NCBI RefSeq assembly: GCF_036289385.1
Contig: NZ_JAYFFH010000001.1
Location: 124,001 to 188,000 of the forward strand
Source of the DNA: Anaerofustis butyriciformans
GTDB lineage: Bacteria > Bacillota > Clostridia > Eubacteriales > Anaerofustaceae
DNA length: 64,000 nucleotides
Direction: 5' to 3'
Numbering within the stretch: position 1 is the first letter of the stretch; each line of letters opens with the position of its first letter. Positions 24,722 to 34,687 of the stretch are shown here, piece after piece. A model generated the notes under the pieces. It saw only the letters and a program-made list of their open reading frames with translations. It was not told the origin of the DNA and did no database searches. The position numbers were made by a program, and so were the translations under genes.

Positions 24722-27559
24722 ATGAATATTTACAAAAATAAAACAAATAAAATAAATTGGATTAAAAATTGGTATGTTATTTATACTATGTTATTTTTGA
24801 TTATTTCAATTTTACTTTCAATTCCTTTTGTAAAAAACGGTATAAGTTTAATATGGGATACGTATGGACAAAACGGGGGAGATGGTTTTACTCAGCATTA
24901 TGCTTCAGTAGTGTACTTTGCAAAATATATAAAAAATATATTCTATACGTTTATTAATACTCATGAACTTATAATTCCAATGTGGGATTTAAAAATTGGA
25001 ACAGGATACGATATTATTACAACTCTTAATTACTATTCATTTGGAGATCCTTTAAATATATTTTATATTTTTACTCCCGAAAAATATTATCCATATATGT
25101 ATTCTTTTTTAATTTTATTTAGGCTTTACTTATCAGGATTATTCTTTTGTTTCTTTTGTTTTGAATTTAAACAAAAGAAAGTTCCTGTAATTTTAGGTGC
25201 TGTTTGTTATGCCTTTTGTGGTTACGCATTATATTTGCCTTTAAAACATCCTTTTTTTGCTAATCCAATGATATATCTGCCTTTACTTCTTTTAGGTGCT
25301 GAAAAAATATTTAGAGGTAAAAGACCTTATTTATTTATAGTAATGGTTATTATAAGTGCAATAAGTAATTTTTACTTTTTCTATATGTTAACAATTGCTG
25401 TAGTTATGTACGCATTTGTTAGAGTTCTTTATTTATATAAAGATAAAGGGATATTTCTAAAAAAATTTTGGCATTATTTTATTAAATTTGTTATTTATTA
25501 TGTTATAGGAATACTTTTAAGTATGGTTATCATGCTTCCTGTTATTTTGGCTTTTATAAATAGTTCCAGAGCAAGTGGACAAGTTGGTAATTTAAGCATA
25601 TTTTATAATTTAGGATATTATGTATTTTACTTAAGTAACATATTTACTTCCAAAGGAAATAGCAATGGAATGTATTTAGGACTTAATGTAATAACTATTA
25701 TATCATCTTTATTGATTTTTAAAGATAAGAGCAAATCAGGGAAATATCTTAAAAGGATTCTTTTTATAATTTTTGTCTGCACTATGTTTCCAATATTTGC
25801 TTATATAATGAACGGATTTAGCTATATTTCAAACAGATGGTGTTTTATTTTCTTGTTTGTTGTATGCTTTATAAGCGTATATGTTATGCAAGATATAAAG
25901 CAAGTTTTTAATAAAAACACAAAATTTGTGTATTTATCTTTATTCGTTATGTTTATTCTAAATATTGGACTTCATAGATTTTTTGTGTATTTAGATAGAA
26001 CTACAACTTATATAGAGTTTAACTATCTTTTTATTTTAACTGCAGCAATAACGATTTTTATAATTAAAAATAAGAAAGCAAGCATAAAAGCCGTATATAT
26101 CTTACTTGCATTATTATTTATATTTCAAATATCTTTATCTGGGAATTTAAAAAATGCGGGAAGATATGGAAATTTTATTTCTCAACTAAAGCCGTACGAT
26201 AAAATAAACAATGAAATCAATATAGATGAATTTGATTTTATAAAAGAATATGATAAATCAGATTATTACAGAGTTGATCAAGAGAAAAGCAGAATGAACT
26301 ATGGTTTCTTGCAAGGGGTAAACGGTGTATCTTCATTTTTTAGTATAAGAAATAAAAATGTAATGGACTATATTTTAAAGACAGGTATTTTAGGTAATGT
26401 CACATACTCAGGTAACCACGGATATGATTATCACATTGCAAGTAATACTCTAAAAGGAGTAAAGTATTTTATTGGAGGAAAAAGTTTTGATTCATACATA
26501 AACTTTGAATCGATAAAAGAATGTGAAAAAAACAAAATTTATGAAAACAAAAATTCTTTAGGGTTATTTTATACCTATGATTCTGTTATAAGTGATAAAG
26601 AGTTTAATGCCTTAGATGAAAATGACAGAGAATTTGCAATGCTTCAAAGTGTATATTTAACTGATAGTAATTTTATAAAGCCTAAATTTATAAAACCATC
26701 TTCAAAAACAATAATGACTTTTGAAGATATATTAAAAAATGCGAAATATGATAAAGATAAAATTGAAATAGATAATAATAAAATTACAGTTAAGGAAAAA
26801 TATGCCACGGTAAAATTGAATATAGGAAGTATTAATAATAGTGAGTGTTATTTAATCATGAATAATTTTAATGTTGATTTATCAAGAGAAATAGATGAAA
26901 AAGCAGATTTAAAGAAAAAGATTAATGCAAGCATGAGTAAAGATGCAACAAATACATATTTAAAAATTACTTCAAAAGAAACGGGCTTTCAAAATAAATA
27001 TATAGTTATGTCACAAAATAGTGAATATTATTTAGGTAAATTTAATTACATATTTAATTTAGGTTATTTTAAAGATGCTAAAAAGGGTGAAATTAAAATT
27101 GTTTTTTCACAAAAAGGAAAGTATAATTTTTCAGATATGAAAATAGTATCTCAGTCTATGGATAATTACGATACATATGTAAATGAGTTAAAAGAAGATA
27201 AGGTAGAAAACTTTACCATAAAAGGAAATACAGTAAGTTTAAATGTAAACACAAATGAAGATAAAATCGGGGTTCTATCTATTCCTTATTCAAAAGGTTG
27301 GAAAGCTTATGTGAATGGTAAGGAAGTTGAAGTGTTACAGGCAAACATTGACTCTATGGGGGTAGAGTTAAACAAAGGGGAAAATGAGGTTGTGTTTAAA
27401 TATTGTACTCCTGGGCTTAAAGAGGGGGCATTTATTAGTTTTATAACAGCTTTTAGTTGTTTAATATATATTTTAATAAAAAAGAAAAAAATATTTAAAC
27501 ATTTTTTGTTATATGTGGTTTGTTTTATATTATTTGACAAAATCTTTATAATTGTATAG
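24722..27559 (+). CDS. YfhO-family membrane glycosyltransferase (GT-C), copy 2
   Basis: This 945-residue paralogue of the previous gene has the same helix plan and the motifs NGGDGFTQHYAS and PMWDLKIGTGYDIITTLNYY. Its extracellular domain differs in the middle. It nearly matches copies 1 and 3 over the last 90 residues or so before the final helix (KVENFTIKGNTVSLNVNT, VLSIPYSKGWKAYVNGKEVE). It has a longer hydrophobic C-tail than copy 1. The 256-bp gap before it is AT-rich with no visible feature. It probably attaches a sugar to a cell-envelope polymer; which sugar and polymer are unknown. Confidence 0.82.
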   Translation: MNIYKNKTNKINWIKNWYVIYTMLFLIISILLSIPFVKNGISLIWDTYGQNGGDGFTQHYASVVYFAKYIKNIFYTFINTHELIIPMWDLKIGTGYDIITTLNYYSFGDPLNIFYIFTPEKYYPYMYSFLILFRLYLSGLFFCFFCFEFKQKKVPVILGAVCYAFCGYALYLPLKHPFFANPMIYLPLLLLGAEKIFRGKRPYLFIVMVIISAISNFYFFYMLTIAVVMYAFVRVLYLYKDKGIFLKKFWHYFIKFVIYYVIGILLSMVIMLPVILAFINSSRASGQVGNLSIFYNLGYYVFYLSNIFTSKGNSNGMYLGLNVITIISSLLIFKDKSKSGKYLKRILFIIFVCTMFPIFAYIMNGFSYISNRWCFIFLFVVCFISVYVMQDIKQVFNKNTKFVYLSLFVMFILNIGLHRFFVYLDRTTTYIEFNYLFILTAAITIFIIKNKKASIKAVYILLALLFIFQISLSGNLKNAGRYGNFISQLKPYDKINNEINIDEFDFIKEYDKSDYYRVDQEKSRMNYGFLQGVNGVSSFFSIRNKNVMDYILKTGILGNVTYSGNHGYDYHIASNTLKGVKYFIGGKSFDSYINFESIKECEKNKIYENKNSLGLFYTYDSVISDKEFNALDENDREFAMLQSVYLTDSNFIKPKFIKPSSKTIMTFEDILKNAKYDKDKIEIDNNKITVKEKYATVKLNIGSINNSECYLIMNNFNVDLSREIDEKADLKKKINASMSKDATNTYLKITSKETGFQNKYIVMSQNSEYYLGKFNYIFNLGYFKDAKKGEIKIVFSQKGKYNFSDMKIVSQSMDNYDTYVNELKEDKVENFTIKGNTVSLNVNTNEDKIGVLSIPYSKGWKAYVNGKEVEVLQANIDSMGVELNKGENEVVFKYCTPGLKEGAFISFITAFSCLIYILIKKKKIFKHFLLYVVCFILFDKIFIIV

Positions 27560-27608
27560 AATAAATGATATATTTTGCAAATTTTAAATTATAGAAAAAG
27601 AGGAAAAT

Positions 27609-28544
27609 ATGGATAAGGGTATTATGTCATTGGTTATACCTGCGTATAACGAATCTGAAATATTAGAAAATACAGCGAAAGTTGTTGTAAATATATTAAA
27701 AAAAGCAGAGATTCCATTTAAAATTATATTTGTAAATGACGGTTCAAAAGATGATACATGGGAAAAAATAAGAACATTATCAAAAGAGTATGATTGTATA
27801 GACGGAGTATGCTTTTCAAGAAACTTTGGTAAAGAGGCAGCTATTTTTGCAGGACTTCAATATGCAAAAGGAGACTGTGTTGCAGTAATGGATGCAGACT
27901 TGCAGCATCCACCTGAAACTCTTATTGAGATGTATCAAAAATGGTGTGATGGATATGAAGTAATAGAAGGGATAAAAGCTTCAAGAGGAAAAGAAGGCAT
28001 TGTTTATAAAATCGGTGCTAAAAGTTTTTATAAGATAATATCAGATGCTACAGGTATAGACATGTCAACATCATCTGACTTTAAGTTGATGGATAGAAAA
28101 GTTGTTGATTCAATAATAAGTTTACCTGAAAGACATTTATTTTTTAGAGCCTTATCATCATGGGTAGGATATAAGACAACATATGTAGAATTTGAAGTGC
28201 AAGAAAGAGCCGGAGGAGAATCTAAATGGTCTTTTTCTTCTTTAGTAAAATATGCAATTAGAAATATAACAACATTTTCAACAGCTCCTATGCAGATAGT
28301 TTCTTTTGCAGGAATAATATTTTGTATTTTAGCAATAGTAATTGCTATTAGAGCCGTATATCAATATTTTGCCGGTATTGCTCTTGGTGGGTTTACAACA
28401 GTAATACTTCTTATTTTAATTCTTGGTGCTATAGTTATGTTATCCCTTGGAATAATAGGATATTATATAGCTAAAATTTATGAAGAAGTTAAGGGTAGAC
28501 CAAGATATATAGTATCAGAAACAGCAAAGGAAGAAGAAAAATAG
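27609..28544 (+). CDS. GtrB/CsbB-like polyprenyl-phosphate glycosyltransferase
   Basis: This 311-residue family 2 glycosyltransferase makes polyprenyl-phosphate-sugar from a nucleotide sugar on the cytoplasmic face. The GT-A part has SLVIPAYNESEILE, the FVNDGSKDDTW motif, NFGKEAAIFAG, the metal-binding DADLQHPPE and a late QERAGGESKWSF motif. Two C-terminal membrane helices (about 235-257 and 268-290) match CsbB/GtrB/DPM1-like enzymes. It lies between a YfhO gene and the GtrA-YfhO fusion, which supplies the donor-flippase-transferase set of the three-component glycosylation system. Confidence 0.92.
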   Translation: MDKGIMSLVIPAYNESEILENTAKVVVNILKKAEIPFKIIFVNDGSKDDTWEKIRTLSKEYDCIDGVCFSRNFGKEAAIFAGLQYAKGDCVAVMDADLQHPPETLIEMYQKWCDGYEVIEGIKASRGKEGIVYKIGAKSFYKIISDATGIDMSTSSDFKLMDRKVVDSIISLPERHLFFRALSSWVGYKTTYVEFEVQERAGGESKWSFSSLVKYAIRNITTFSTAPMQIVSFAGIIFCILAIVIAIRAVYQYFAGIALGGFTTVILLILILGAIVMLSLGIIGYYIAKIYEEVKGRPRYIVSETAKEEEK

Positions 28545-28553
28545 GAGAAATAA

Positions 28554-31500
28554 ATGATAGAAAAAATTAATAGTTTATATGAAAAATATAAAGAAATTAT
28601 TTTATATATTATTTTTGGTGGGCTTACAACCCTTGTAAATTTTGTAATATATTTTCTATTTACGAATGTATTATCTATAAATTATCTTATAAGTAATTTA
28701 ATAGCGTGGATAGGTGCTGTTATTTTTGCGTTTTTTACTAACAAGAAATATGTTTTCAATGCAAATAACACAGAACTTTTTAACTATATTAAAGAATTTG
28801 TAATGTTTACTTTATCAAGAGGATTTTCTTTTTTGGTGGAAACCTTTCTTTTATTTTTAGGAGTAGAATTAATTAAACTAAATGATGGATTAGTAAAAAT
28901 AGCAGTCGCAGTGATTGTTGTTATATTAAATTACTTTTTTACTAAATTTGTGTTTAAAAATAAGGACGAAAAAAAAGAAATTGAAAAAAATACTAGTGTA
29001 AAAAAAAAGGAAACTAAAGGTTTAGAAAGTAACGAAGTTTGGTATAAAAAATGGTATGTGATTTATACCGGACTATTTTTTGTTATTTCTTTATTTTTAT
29101 TTTATGAATTTATATTAGAGGGTAAAAGTTTAGTTTGGTTTGGAGGAATGGGAGATGGAATTTACCAGCATTTTTCAAGTGATGTTTATTTTGGAAACTA
29201 TTTTAGAGATATAATAATAAATTTCTTTAATACTCATGAACTTGTTATTCCAATGTGGGATTTAACTGTAGGGAACGGATTTGATATTTTTACTACATTA
29301 AATTATTATTCGTTTGGCGATCCCCTTAGTTTATTTTATATATTTACACCTGAAAAATATACAGGATATATGTATTCTTTTCTTGTTATTTTTAGACTTT
29401 ATTTATCGGGATTATTCTTTATTTTATTTTGTTTTAAATTTAATCAAAAGAAGATACCTGCAATACTTGCTGCTTTAGGATATGCTTTTTGTGGGTATGC
29501 TTTATATGCTTCAATAAGGCATCCGTTTTTTATTAATCCAATGATATATTTACCTATTATGTTAATTGGAATGGAAAATGTATTAAGAGGTAGGAAACCT
29601 TATTTATTTATTTTCATAGTAGCTGTAAATTTAATAAGTAATTTTTATTTCTTATATATGAATACTTTGGCAGCTGTTGTATATGCTTTTGTAAGAGTTC
29701 TTTATTTATATAAAGATAAAGGGTTATTCTTAAAGAAACTTTTATATTATGTTGTAAAATTTATTACTTATTATATTATTGCAATACTTTTGAGTGCTGT
29801 ATTCTTCCTTCCTATTTTTATTGCATTTATAAGTAGTGCTAGAGCAAGTGGGCAGACTGCTAATGTGGATTTATTTTATAATCTATCATATTATGTAAAT
29901 ATATTTAGAAATCTTTATAACGCAAATCCTATTGAGAAATGGCTTAGTTTAGGGTTTAATATAATAATTGTTCTTTGTTCATTGTTTATTTTTATTGATA
30001 AAAGTAAACAGGGTAAATATTTAAGAAATATTTTAATTATTGGAATAATATGTGTATTGTTCCCTGTTATAGGATATATGATGAATGGATTTAGTTATGT
30101 ATCTAACAGGTGGTGTTATATTTTTGCCTTTTTAGTTTGTTTTATTTGTTGTTATATATTAAATGATATTAAATTAAGAATTAATAAACATAAAATATAT
30201 ACATATGGCTGCTTATTATTTTTGTTAATTGTAAATTTTATTTTAGATCAATTATTTATTAAATTAGATAAGAGCAATAAGGTGTTTATATTTAACTATA
30301 TATTTATATTAATGGGATTTTTATTTGTTTTATGTGCAAATAGAAGAATAGTAAAAGAAAAAGCTGTTTTGTATGCTCTTGTATTAATATTTATTATACA
30401 AATTCCTTTAAGTGGCTTTATGAAATATAACAGTTCAATGTCTGATTATATCTCAGAATTTAAAAAGTACAGTGCATTGGATAAAGAAATAAACGCAAAA
30501 GAATTTAATGATATTACTAAATTGGATAATGACAATATATACAGAATTGCAAAAAATAAAATACAATATAATTATGGGGCAAGTAATGATGTAAATGGGC
30601 TTTCCTCGTTCTATAGTATTCAAAATAAAAGCACCATTGATTATATATTTAATCTTGGAATATTAGGTACTGTTACCTATTCAAGTTATGTCGGATATGA
30701 TAATCATATAATATCAAATACATTAAAGGGTGTTAAATATCAAATAAATAAAAATACATATAACGTAGATGTGTATAAAGATTATAAAGTAATAAATAAG
30801 TATGATGATTTAACTACTTATGAAAATGTAAATGCTTTAGATTTGTTTTATACTTATGACTCTGTTATTGATGAAAATACATTTAATTCATTAAGTGCAT
30901 ATAATAAGGAATATGCAATGTTACAAAGTGTTTACTTAAGTAACAATGATTTTATTAAATCTGATAATGTAAATATGAATTCAAAAACAATATTGGATTT
31001 TGAAGATATATTAGAAAATGCTGAGTATGATAAAAATGATATTGAAATCAAGAATGATAAAATTGTTGTAAAGAAGAAAAATGCAAAAATTAAATTGGAT
31101 TTAGGTGAAGTTAATAACAGTGAATGTTATTTTGTTATTGATGATTTTGATATAGATTTACAAAAAAAGAAAAATAATAAAGGTATAAAACAAAAAATTA
31201 AAAATGGTATGTCATCTAGCCCTACAAATTCTTTAATAAAATTTACAATGGATGAATCTAAAAATAGTTCTAAATATACTTTAAGAGCACAAAAAAGCCA
31301 ATATTATATTGGTAAAAACGATTATGTATTTAATCTTGGATATTATAAAGACGGTAGTCATAGTGTAGAAATATCATTATCGGAAAAGGGTGATTATTAT
31401 CTTAGTGATATGAAAGTTGTATGTCAGCCTATGGATGATTATGATAAATATGTAAATGAGTTAAAAGAAGACAAGGTAGAAAACTTTACCATAAAAGGAA

Positions 31501-31781
31501 ATACAGTAAGCTTAAATGTAAATACTAAAGAAAATAAAATAGGGGTATTATCAATTCCTTATTCAAAAGGCTGGAAAGCTTATGTAAATGGTAAAGAAGT
31601 AGAAGTTCTGCAAGCTAACATTGATTCTATGGGAGTTGAACTTCAAAAAGGGGAAAATGAAGTTGTGTTTAAATATTGTACTCCGGGATTAAAAGAGGGA
31701 GCAATAATTACGTTAATTACAGCTTTAGGATGCATAATTTATATTTATATTGATAAAAAGAAAAGAAAAAAGGCTTTATAA
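28554..31781 (+). CDS. GtrA flippase fused to YfhO-family glycosyltransferase, copy 3
   Basis: This is a 1075-residue fusion. Residues 1-140 form a four-helix GtrA domain (IILYIIFGGLTTLVNFVIYF, then SNLIAWIGAVIFAFFTNKKYVF), the family that moves polyprenyl-phosphate sugars across the membrane. After a Lys/Glu-rich linker (about 143-160) comes a full YfhO unit starting EVWYKKWYVIYTG, with GGMGDGIYQHF, PMWDLTVGNGFD and the soluble domain with the same C-terminal block as copies 1 and 2. The start is 9 bases after the GtrB stop with AGGAG. Joining flippase and transferase in one chain implies direct hand-over of the lipid-linked sugar. Confidence 0.88.
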   Translation: MIEKINSLYEKYKEIILYIIFGGLTTLVNFVIYFLFTNVLSINYLISNLIAWIGAVIFAFFTNKKYVFNANNTELFNYIKEFVMFTLSRGFSFLVETFLLFLGVELIKLNDGLVKIAVAVIVVILNYFFTKFVFKNKDEKKEIEKNTSVKKKETKGLESNEVWYKKWYVIYTGLFFVISLFLFYEFILEGKSLVWFGGMGDGIYQHFSSDVYFGNYFRDIIINFFNTHELVIPMWDLTVGNGFDIFTTLNYYSFGDPLSLFYIFTPEKYTGYMYSFLVIFRLYLSGLFFILFCFKFNQKKIPAILAALGYAFCGYALYASIRHPFFINPMIYLPIMLIGMENVLRGRKPYLFIFIVAVNLISNFYFLYMNTLAAVVYAFVRVLYLYKDKGLFLKKLLYYVVKFITYYIIAILLSAVFFLPIFIAFISSARASGQTANVDLFYNLSYYVNIFRNLYNANPIEKWLSLGFNIIIVLCSLFIFIDKSKQGKYLRNILIIGIICVLFPVIGYMMNGFSYVSNRWCYIFAFLVCFICCYILNDIKLRINKHKIYTYGCLLFLLIVNFILDQLFIKLDKSNKVFIFNYIFILMGFLFVLCANRRIVKEKAVLYALVLIFIIQIPLSGFMKYNSSMSDYISEFKKYSALDKEINAKEFNDITKLDNDNIYRIAKNKIQYNYGASNDVNGLSSFYSIQNKSTIDYIFNLGILGTVTYSSYVGYDNHIISNTLKGVKYQINKNTYNVDVYKDYKVINKYDDLTTYENVNALDLFYTYDSVIDENTFNSLSAYNKEYAMLQSVYLSNNDFIKSDNVNMNSKTILDFEDILENAEYDKNDIEIKNDKIVVKKKNAKIKLDLGEVNNSECYFVIDDFDIDLQKKKNNKGIKQKIKNGMSSSPTNSLIKFTMDESKNSSKYTLRAQKSQYYIGKNDYVFNLGYYKDGSHSVEISLSEKGDYYLSDMKVVCQPMDDYDKYVNELKEDKVENFTIKGNTVSLNVNTKENKIGVLSIPYSKGWKAYVNGKEVEVLQANIDSMGVELQKGENEVVFKYCTPGLKEGAIITLITALGCIIYIYIDKKKRKKAL

Positions 31782-31793
31782 AAGCCTTTTTTT
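31766..31793. terminator. Bidirectional terminator
   Basis: AAAAAGGCTTT pairs with AAAGCCTTTTT and overlaps the stop of the GtrA-YfhO gene. Its minus-strand reading ends the small gene at 31796. Confidence 0.85.
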
Positions 31794-31795
31794 AG

Positions 31796-31912
31796 TTATT
31801 TACAATTTTTATCGTTTTTGTTTTGTTGTTTTTGTTCATTTTTGTTGTTACATGATTGTTCGTTTTTATTCATGTTTTGTTTATTGTTTTTGTTTTCTTT
31901 TTTCTTAGCCAT
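31796..31912 (-). CDS. Small 38-residue Lys/Asn/Gln-rich protein
   Basis: On the minus strand an ATG at 31912 preceded by AAAGGAGAAATAAA opens 38 codons (start MAKKKENKNNKQNMNKNE, end KNDKNCK) and stops 3 bases before a bidirectional terminator. The product is highly basic and polar with two cysteines and no hydrophobic segment. The strong ribosome site and well-placed terminator support a real gene, but the composition is low in complexity. I do not recognise a family. It is convergent with the yfhO cluster. A longer frame on the opposite strand (31818-32012) is its shadow. Confidence 0.5.
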   Translation of the reverse strand: MAKKKENKNNKQNMNKNEQSCNNKNEQKQQNKNDKNCK

Positions 31913-32217
31913 TTTATTTCTCCTTTGCTTTTTCTATATTAATTTTTCCCCAAAAACAAATATATATATTGGAAATTTTTTCAAATTTTTAGCTGTATAT
32001 ATTTTTTTATAAATTAAATAAAATGTTTTATAAAGAAATAATCATAATTTAAAATAATATTTAGTAATTTTTTGTATGTTTGATATTTTTAAGTAATTAT
32101 TATATTAAAATCTTATTTAAACATAGAAAAATATTAGTAAAAGGGCAAATGTAGAAGTTTAAAATATTGATAAAATTTTTTTACTATGGTAAAATAAATT
32201 AGTTATTATAAAGGTAA

Positions 32218-33465
32218 ATGAGGCAGGTTATGAATAATCTAAATTTAAAAAAACGAAGAGAAAAAGTACTTGAATACATGGACGATAATTCGGCTGCGGT
32301 TTTCTTTTCCGGAGAACTTGTAAGAAGTGAAAACGGAAATGATTATGAATTTGAAGTAAACAGAGATTTTTATTACCTTACAAACATTGACGAAGAAGAC
32401 TGTGTGCTTATTTTAACAAAGAATGATAAGGAAATAAAAGAACAATTATTTATTCCTGAAAACAACGAGTATTCTTCAAAATGGACGGGGATAAAATTAT
32501 CTATTCCTGAAGTTATGGCACTTAGTGACATGGAAGATATTTTTTATCTTGACGAATTTGAAAAGTATATAAACGAACTTGGCAATGATGAAACTTTAGA
32601 GAAGATTTATTTTGCTTTGGATGATACAAATACCAGCGAGAATTATAACTTAAACCTTAGAATGTTTAAACAAATGTATAAAGTATTTGATAACTTGGAA
32701 TTTTATAATATCAAAAGATGCCTTAATGAACTTAGAGAAGTAAAAAGTGAATACGAGGTAGATTGCATTCATAAAGGGGCAAAGAATTTAAAAAATGCCA
32801 TAAACATGGCAATGAAGATTACCAAACCCGGTGTGAAAGAAGCTGAAATTGCTGCTACAATTGATTATATCACAAGGAAAAACGGCGATACACTGCCTTT
32901 CCCAACAATTGTTGCCAGCGGTAAAAATGCTACTACTCTTCATTACATCAAAGGAAAGGATAAAGTAAAAGACGGAGATCTTGTTCTTCTTGACTGCGGA
33001 AGTGCGGTAAATAAATACAGTGCAGACGTAAGCAGAACTTATCCAGTAAACGGGAAATTTACTGATTTCCAAAAGGTTATATACAATATCGTTTTAAATG
33101 CGAACAAAACCGTTATTGAAAATGCAAAAGAGGGTGTAACCTTAAAAGAACTTAATGATATTGTAATTGATATTTATGAAGAGGAACTTAAAAAAATAGG
33201 TTTGATAGAAGAAAGAGAAGAAGTAAATAATTATTATTATCACTTCGTTTCCCATTTTGTAGGACTTAACTGTCATGATCCATTCGATAAAGATAAACCT
33301 CTTAAAGCGGGTAATGTCATTACCGTTGAACCGGGACTTTATTTACAAAAAGAGGGAATTGGAATCCGCATTGAAGATAATATTTTAATAACAAAAGAAG
33401 GAAACATTAATTTAACAAAGAATATTATGAAAGAAACGGATGAAATAGAATCATATATGATGTGA
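32218..33465 (+). CDS. pepP: Xaa-Pro aminopeptidase (M24B)
   Basis: This protein of about 415 residues has the aminopeptidase P N-terminal domain (DNSAAVFFSGELV, NRDFYYLTNID) and the pita-bread catalytic domain. Dimetal ligands are visible: LLDCGSAVNKYSADVSRTY (two Asp), HFVSHFVGLNCHD (His), VEPGLYL (Glu) and IRIEDNIL (Glu). It removes N-terminal residues next to proline. The start could be ATG 32218 or 32230; the stretch AGGCAGG between them could serve the second. Between 31913 and 32217 I see only AT-rich DNA. Confidence 0.93.
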   Translation: MRQVMNNLNLKKRREKVLEYMDDNSAAVFFSGELVRSENGNDYEFEVNRDFYYLTNIDEEDCVLILTKNDKEIKEQLFIPENNEYSSKWTGIKLSIPEVMALSDMEDIFYLDEFEKYINELGNDETLEKIYFALDDTNTSENYNLNLRMFKQMYKVFDNLEFYNIKRCLNELREVKSEYEVDCIHKGAKNLKNAINMAMKITKPGVKEAEIAATIDYITRKNGDTLPFPTIVASGKNATTLHYIKGKDKVKDGDLVLLDCGSAVNKYSADVSRTYPVNGKFTDFQKVIYNIVLNANKTVIENAKEGVTLKELNDIVIDIYEEELKKIGLIEEREEVNNYYYHFVSHFVGLNCHDPFDKDKPLKAGNVITVEPGLYLQKEGIGIRIEDNILITKEGNINLTKNIMKETDEIESYMM

Positions 33466-33500
33466 CAATAGAGTTTTTCATCTAAAGTTGAGGAAGAAAA

Positions 33501-34664
33501 ATGGATGAATTATTGGCTCTTGGGTTATTCCTTTTTGTAGGATTTGCTATAAGTAAAATATGTTCAAAATTAAAACTTCCCGCTGTAACGGGATATTTGC
33601 TTGCAGGTTTAATCCTTGGAGTATCATTTATAGATATTCTGCCAAAAGATATCCTTTTGGAACTTGAATTTCTGCAAGATGTAGCCCTTGGCTTTATTGC
33701 CTTTAACATAGGGGAAAGTTTTAACTTGGATAAAATAAAAAGCCTTGGCGGAAGCGTTATTTTAATAACGATAGTTCAAGCTACCGTTACTATAATCGCC
33801 GTAACCATCGGAGTTTATATTGTAACGGGTGATTTACCGTTATCGATAGTCTTTGGTGCTTTATCTGCTGCCACAGCTCCTGCCGCAACGGTTAATGTTA
33901 TTAACGAATATAAGGCAAAAGGAAAACTTACAAATACAATTCTTACGGTTGTTGCCCTTGATGATGCCGTATGTTTATTCCTTTTCAGTATTGCATGTGC
34001 AGTTTCACAGTCTATGATAAGCGGACATTTTAATATAAATTCTGCTTTACTTGCTCCTTTAAAAGAGATTGTATTATCTTTAATAGTAGGTGGAGTTATA
34101 GGGCTTGTGTTCTGCTTTATTGAAAAGAAAGTCAGAAGGGATAAATCTCAAGTGCTTATTGTTGCTTGTGCAAGCGTTCTTTTAGGTTCAGGAATAGGTA
34201 CATATTTTGAACTTTCTTCAATTCTTGTTTGTATGGCAACAGGAAGTGTGATAGCTAATCTATGCTTTAGATATGACAAAGTCTTTTCTATGACGGAAGA
34301 AGCTGTAAACCCGATTTACGTTATATTTTTCGTGCTTGCCGGATACAGTTTGGATTTAAATGTAATAGTAAGTATAGGTGCAATCGGAATAGCCTTTGTA
34401 ATTTCAAGATTTATTGGTAAAATCCTTGGTGCTTTTCTTGGGTGCGGTATGGCCAGAACCGATAAAGTTACAAGGAATTATCTTGGAATGGGACTTATGC
34501 CTATGGCCGGAGTTGGAGTAGGGCTTGCGGTTGCGGCATCAAAAATGATGCCTGAATACAGTACACTGTTTTTAAATATAATTATGGGTGCAACATTTGT
34601 TTTTGAAATAGTCGGTCCTATCCTAACGGCACAGGGTCTTAAAAAATCAGGAGATATAAAATAA
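33501..34664 (+). CDS. Cation:proton antiporter (CPA2 family)
   Basis: This 387-residue protein has about 12 helices in the Na+/H+-exchanger fold of KefB/NhaA-like CPA2 proteins. The helix 1-2 segment reads LKLPAVTGYLLAGLILG, and the functional acidic region is VVALDDAVCLFLF, with an Asp-Asp pair in the unwound helix. It lacks the RCK/TrkA-N regulatory domain of KefB. It lies 35 nt after pepP and 23 nt before alaS, so it is probably cotranscribed. The transported cation is not predictable. Confidence 0.85.
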   Translation: MDELLALGLFLFVGFAISKICSKLKLPAVTGYLLAGLILGVSFIDILPKDILLELEFLQDVALGFIAFNIGESFNLDKIKSLGGSVILITIVQATVTIIAVTIGVYIVTGDLPLSIVFGALSAATAPAATVNVINEYKAKGKLTNTILTVVALDDAVCLFLFSIACAVSQSMISGHFNINSALLAPLKEIVLSLIVGGVIGLVFCFIEKKVRRDKSQVLIVACASVLLGSGIGTYFELSSILVCMATGSVIANLCFRYDKVFSMTEEAVNPIYVIFFVLAGYSLDLNVIVSIGAIGIAFVISRFIGKILGAFLGCGMARTDKVTRNYLGMGLMPMAGVGVGLAVAASKMMPEYSTLFLNIIMGATFVFEIVGPILTAQGLKKSGDIK

Positions 34665-34687
34665 CATACTAACACAGGGAGATAGAT

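Noticed and set aside
31818..32012. 64-codon Phe/Leu-rich plus-strand frame
   Set aside because: It is antisense to the small basic gene at 31796-31912, and its composition is the mirror of a Lys-rich frame.
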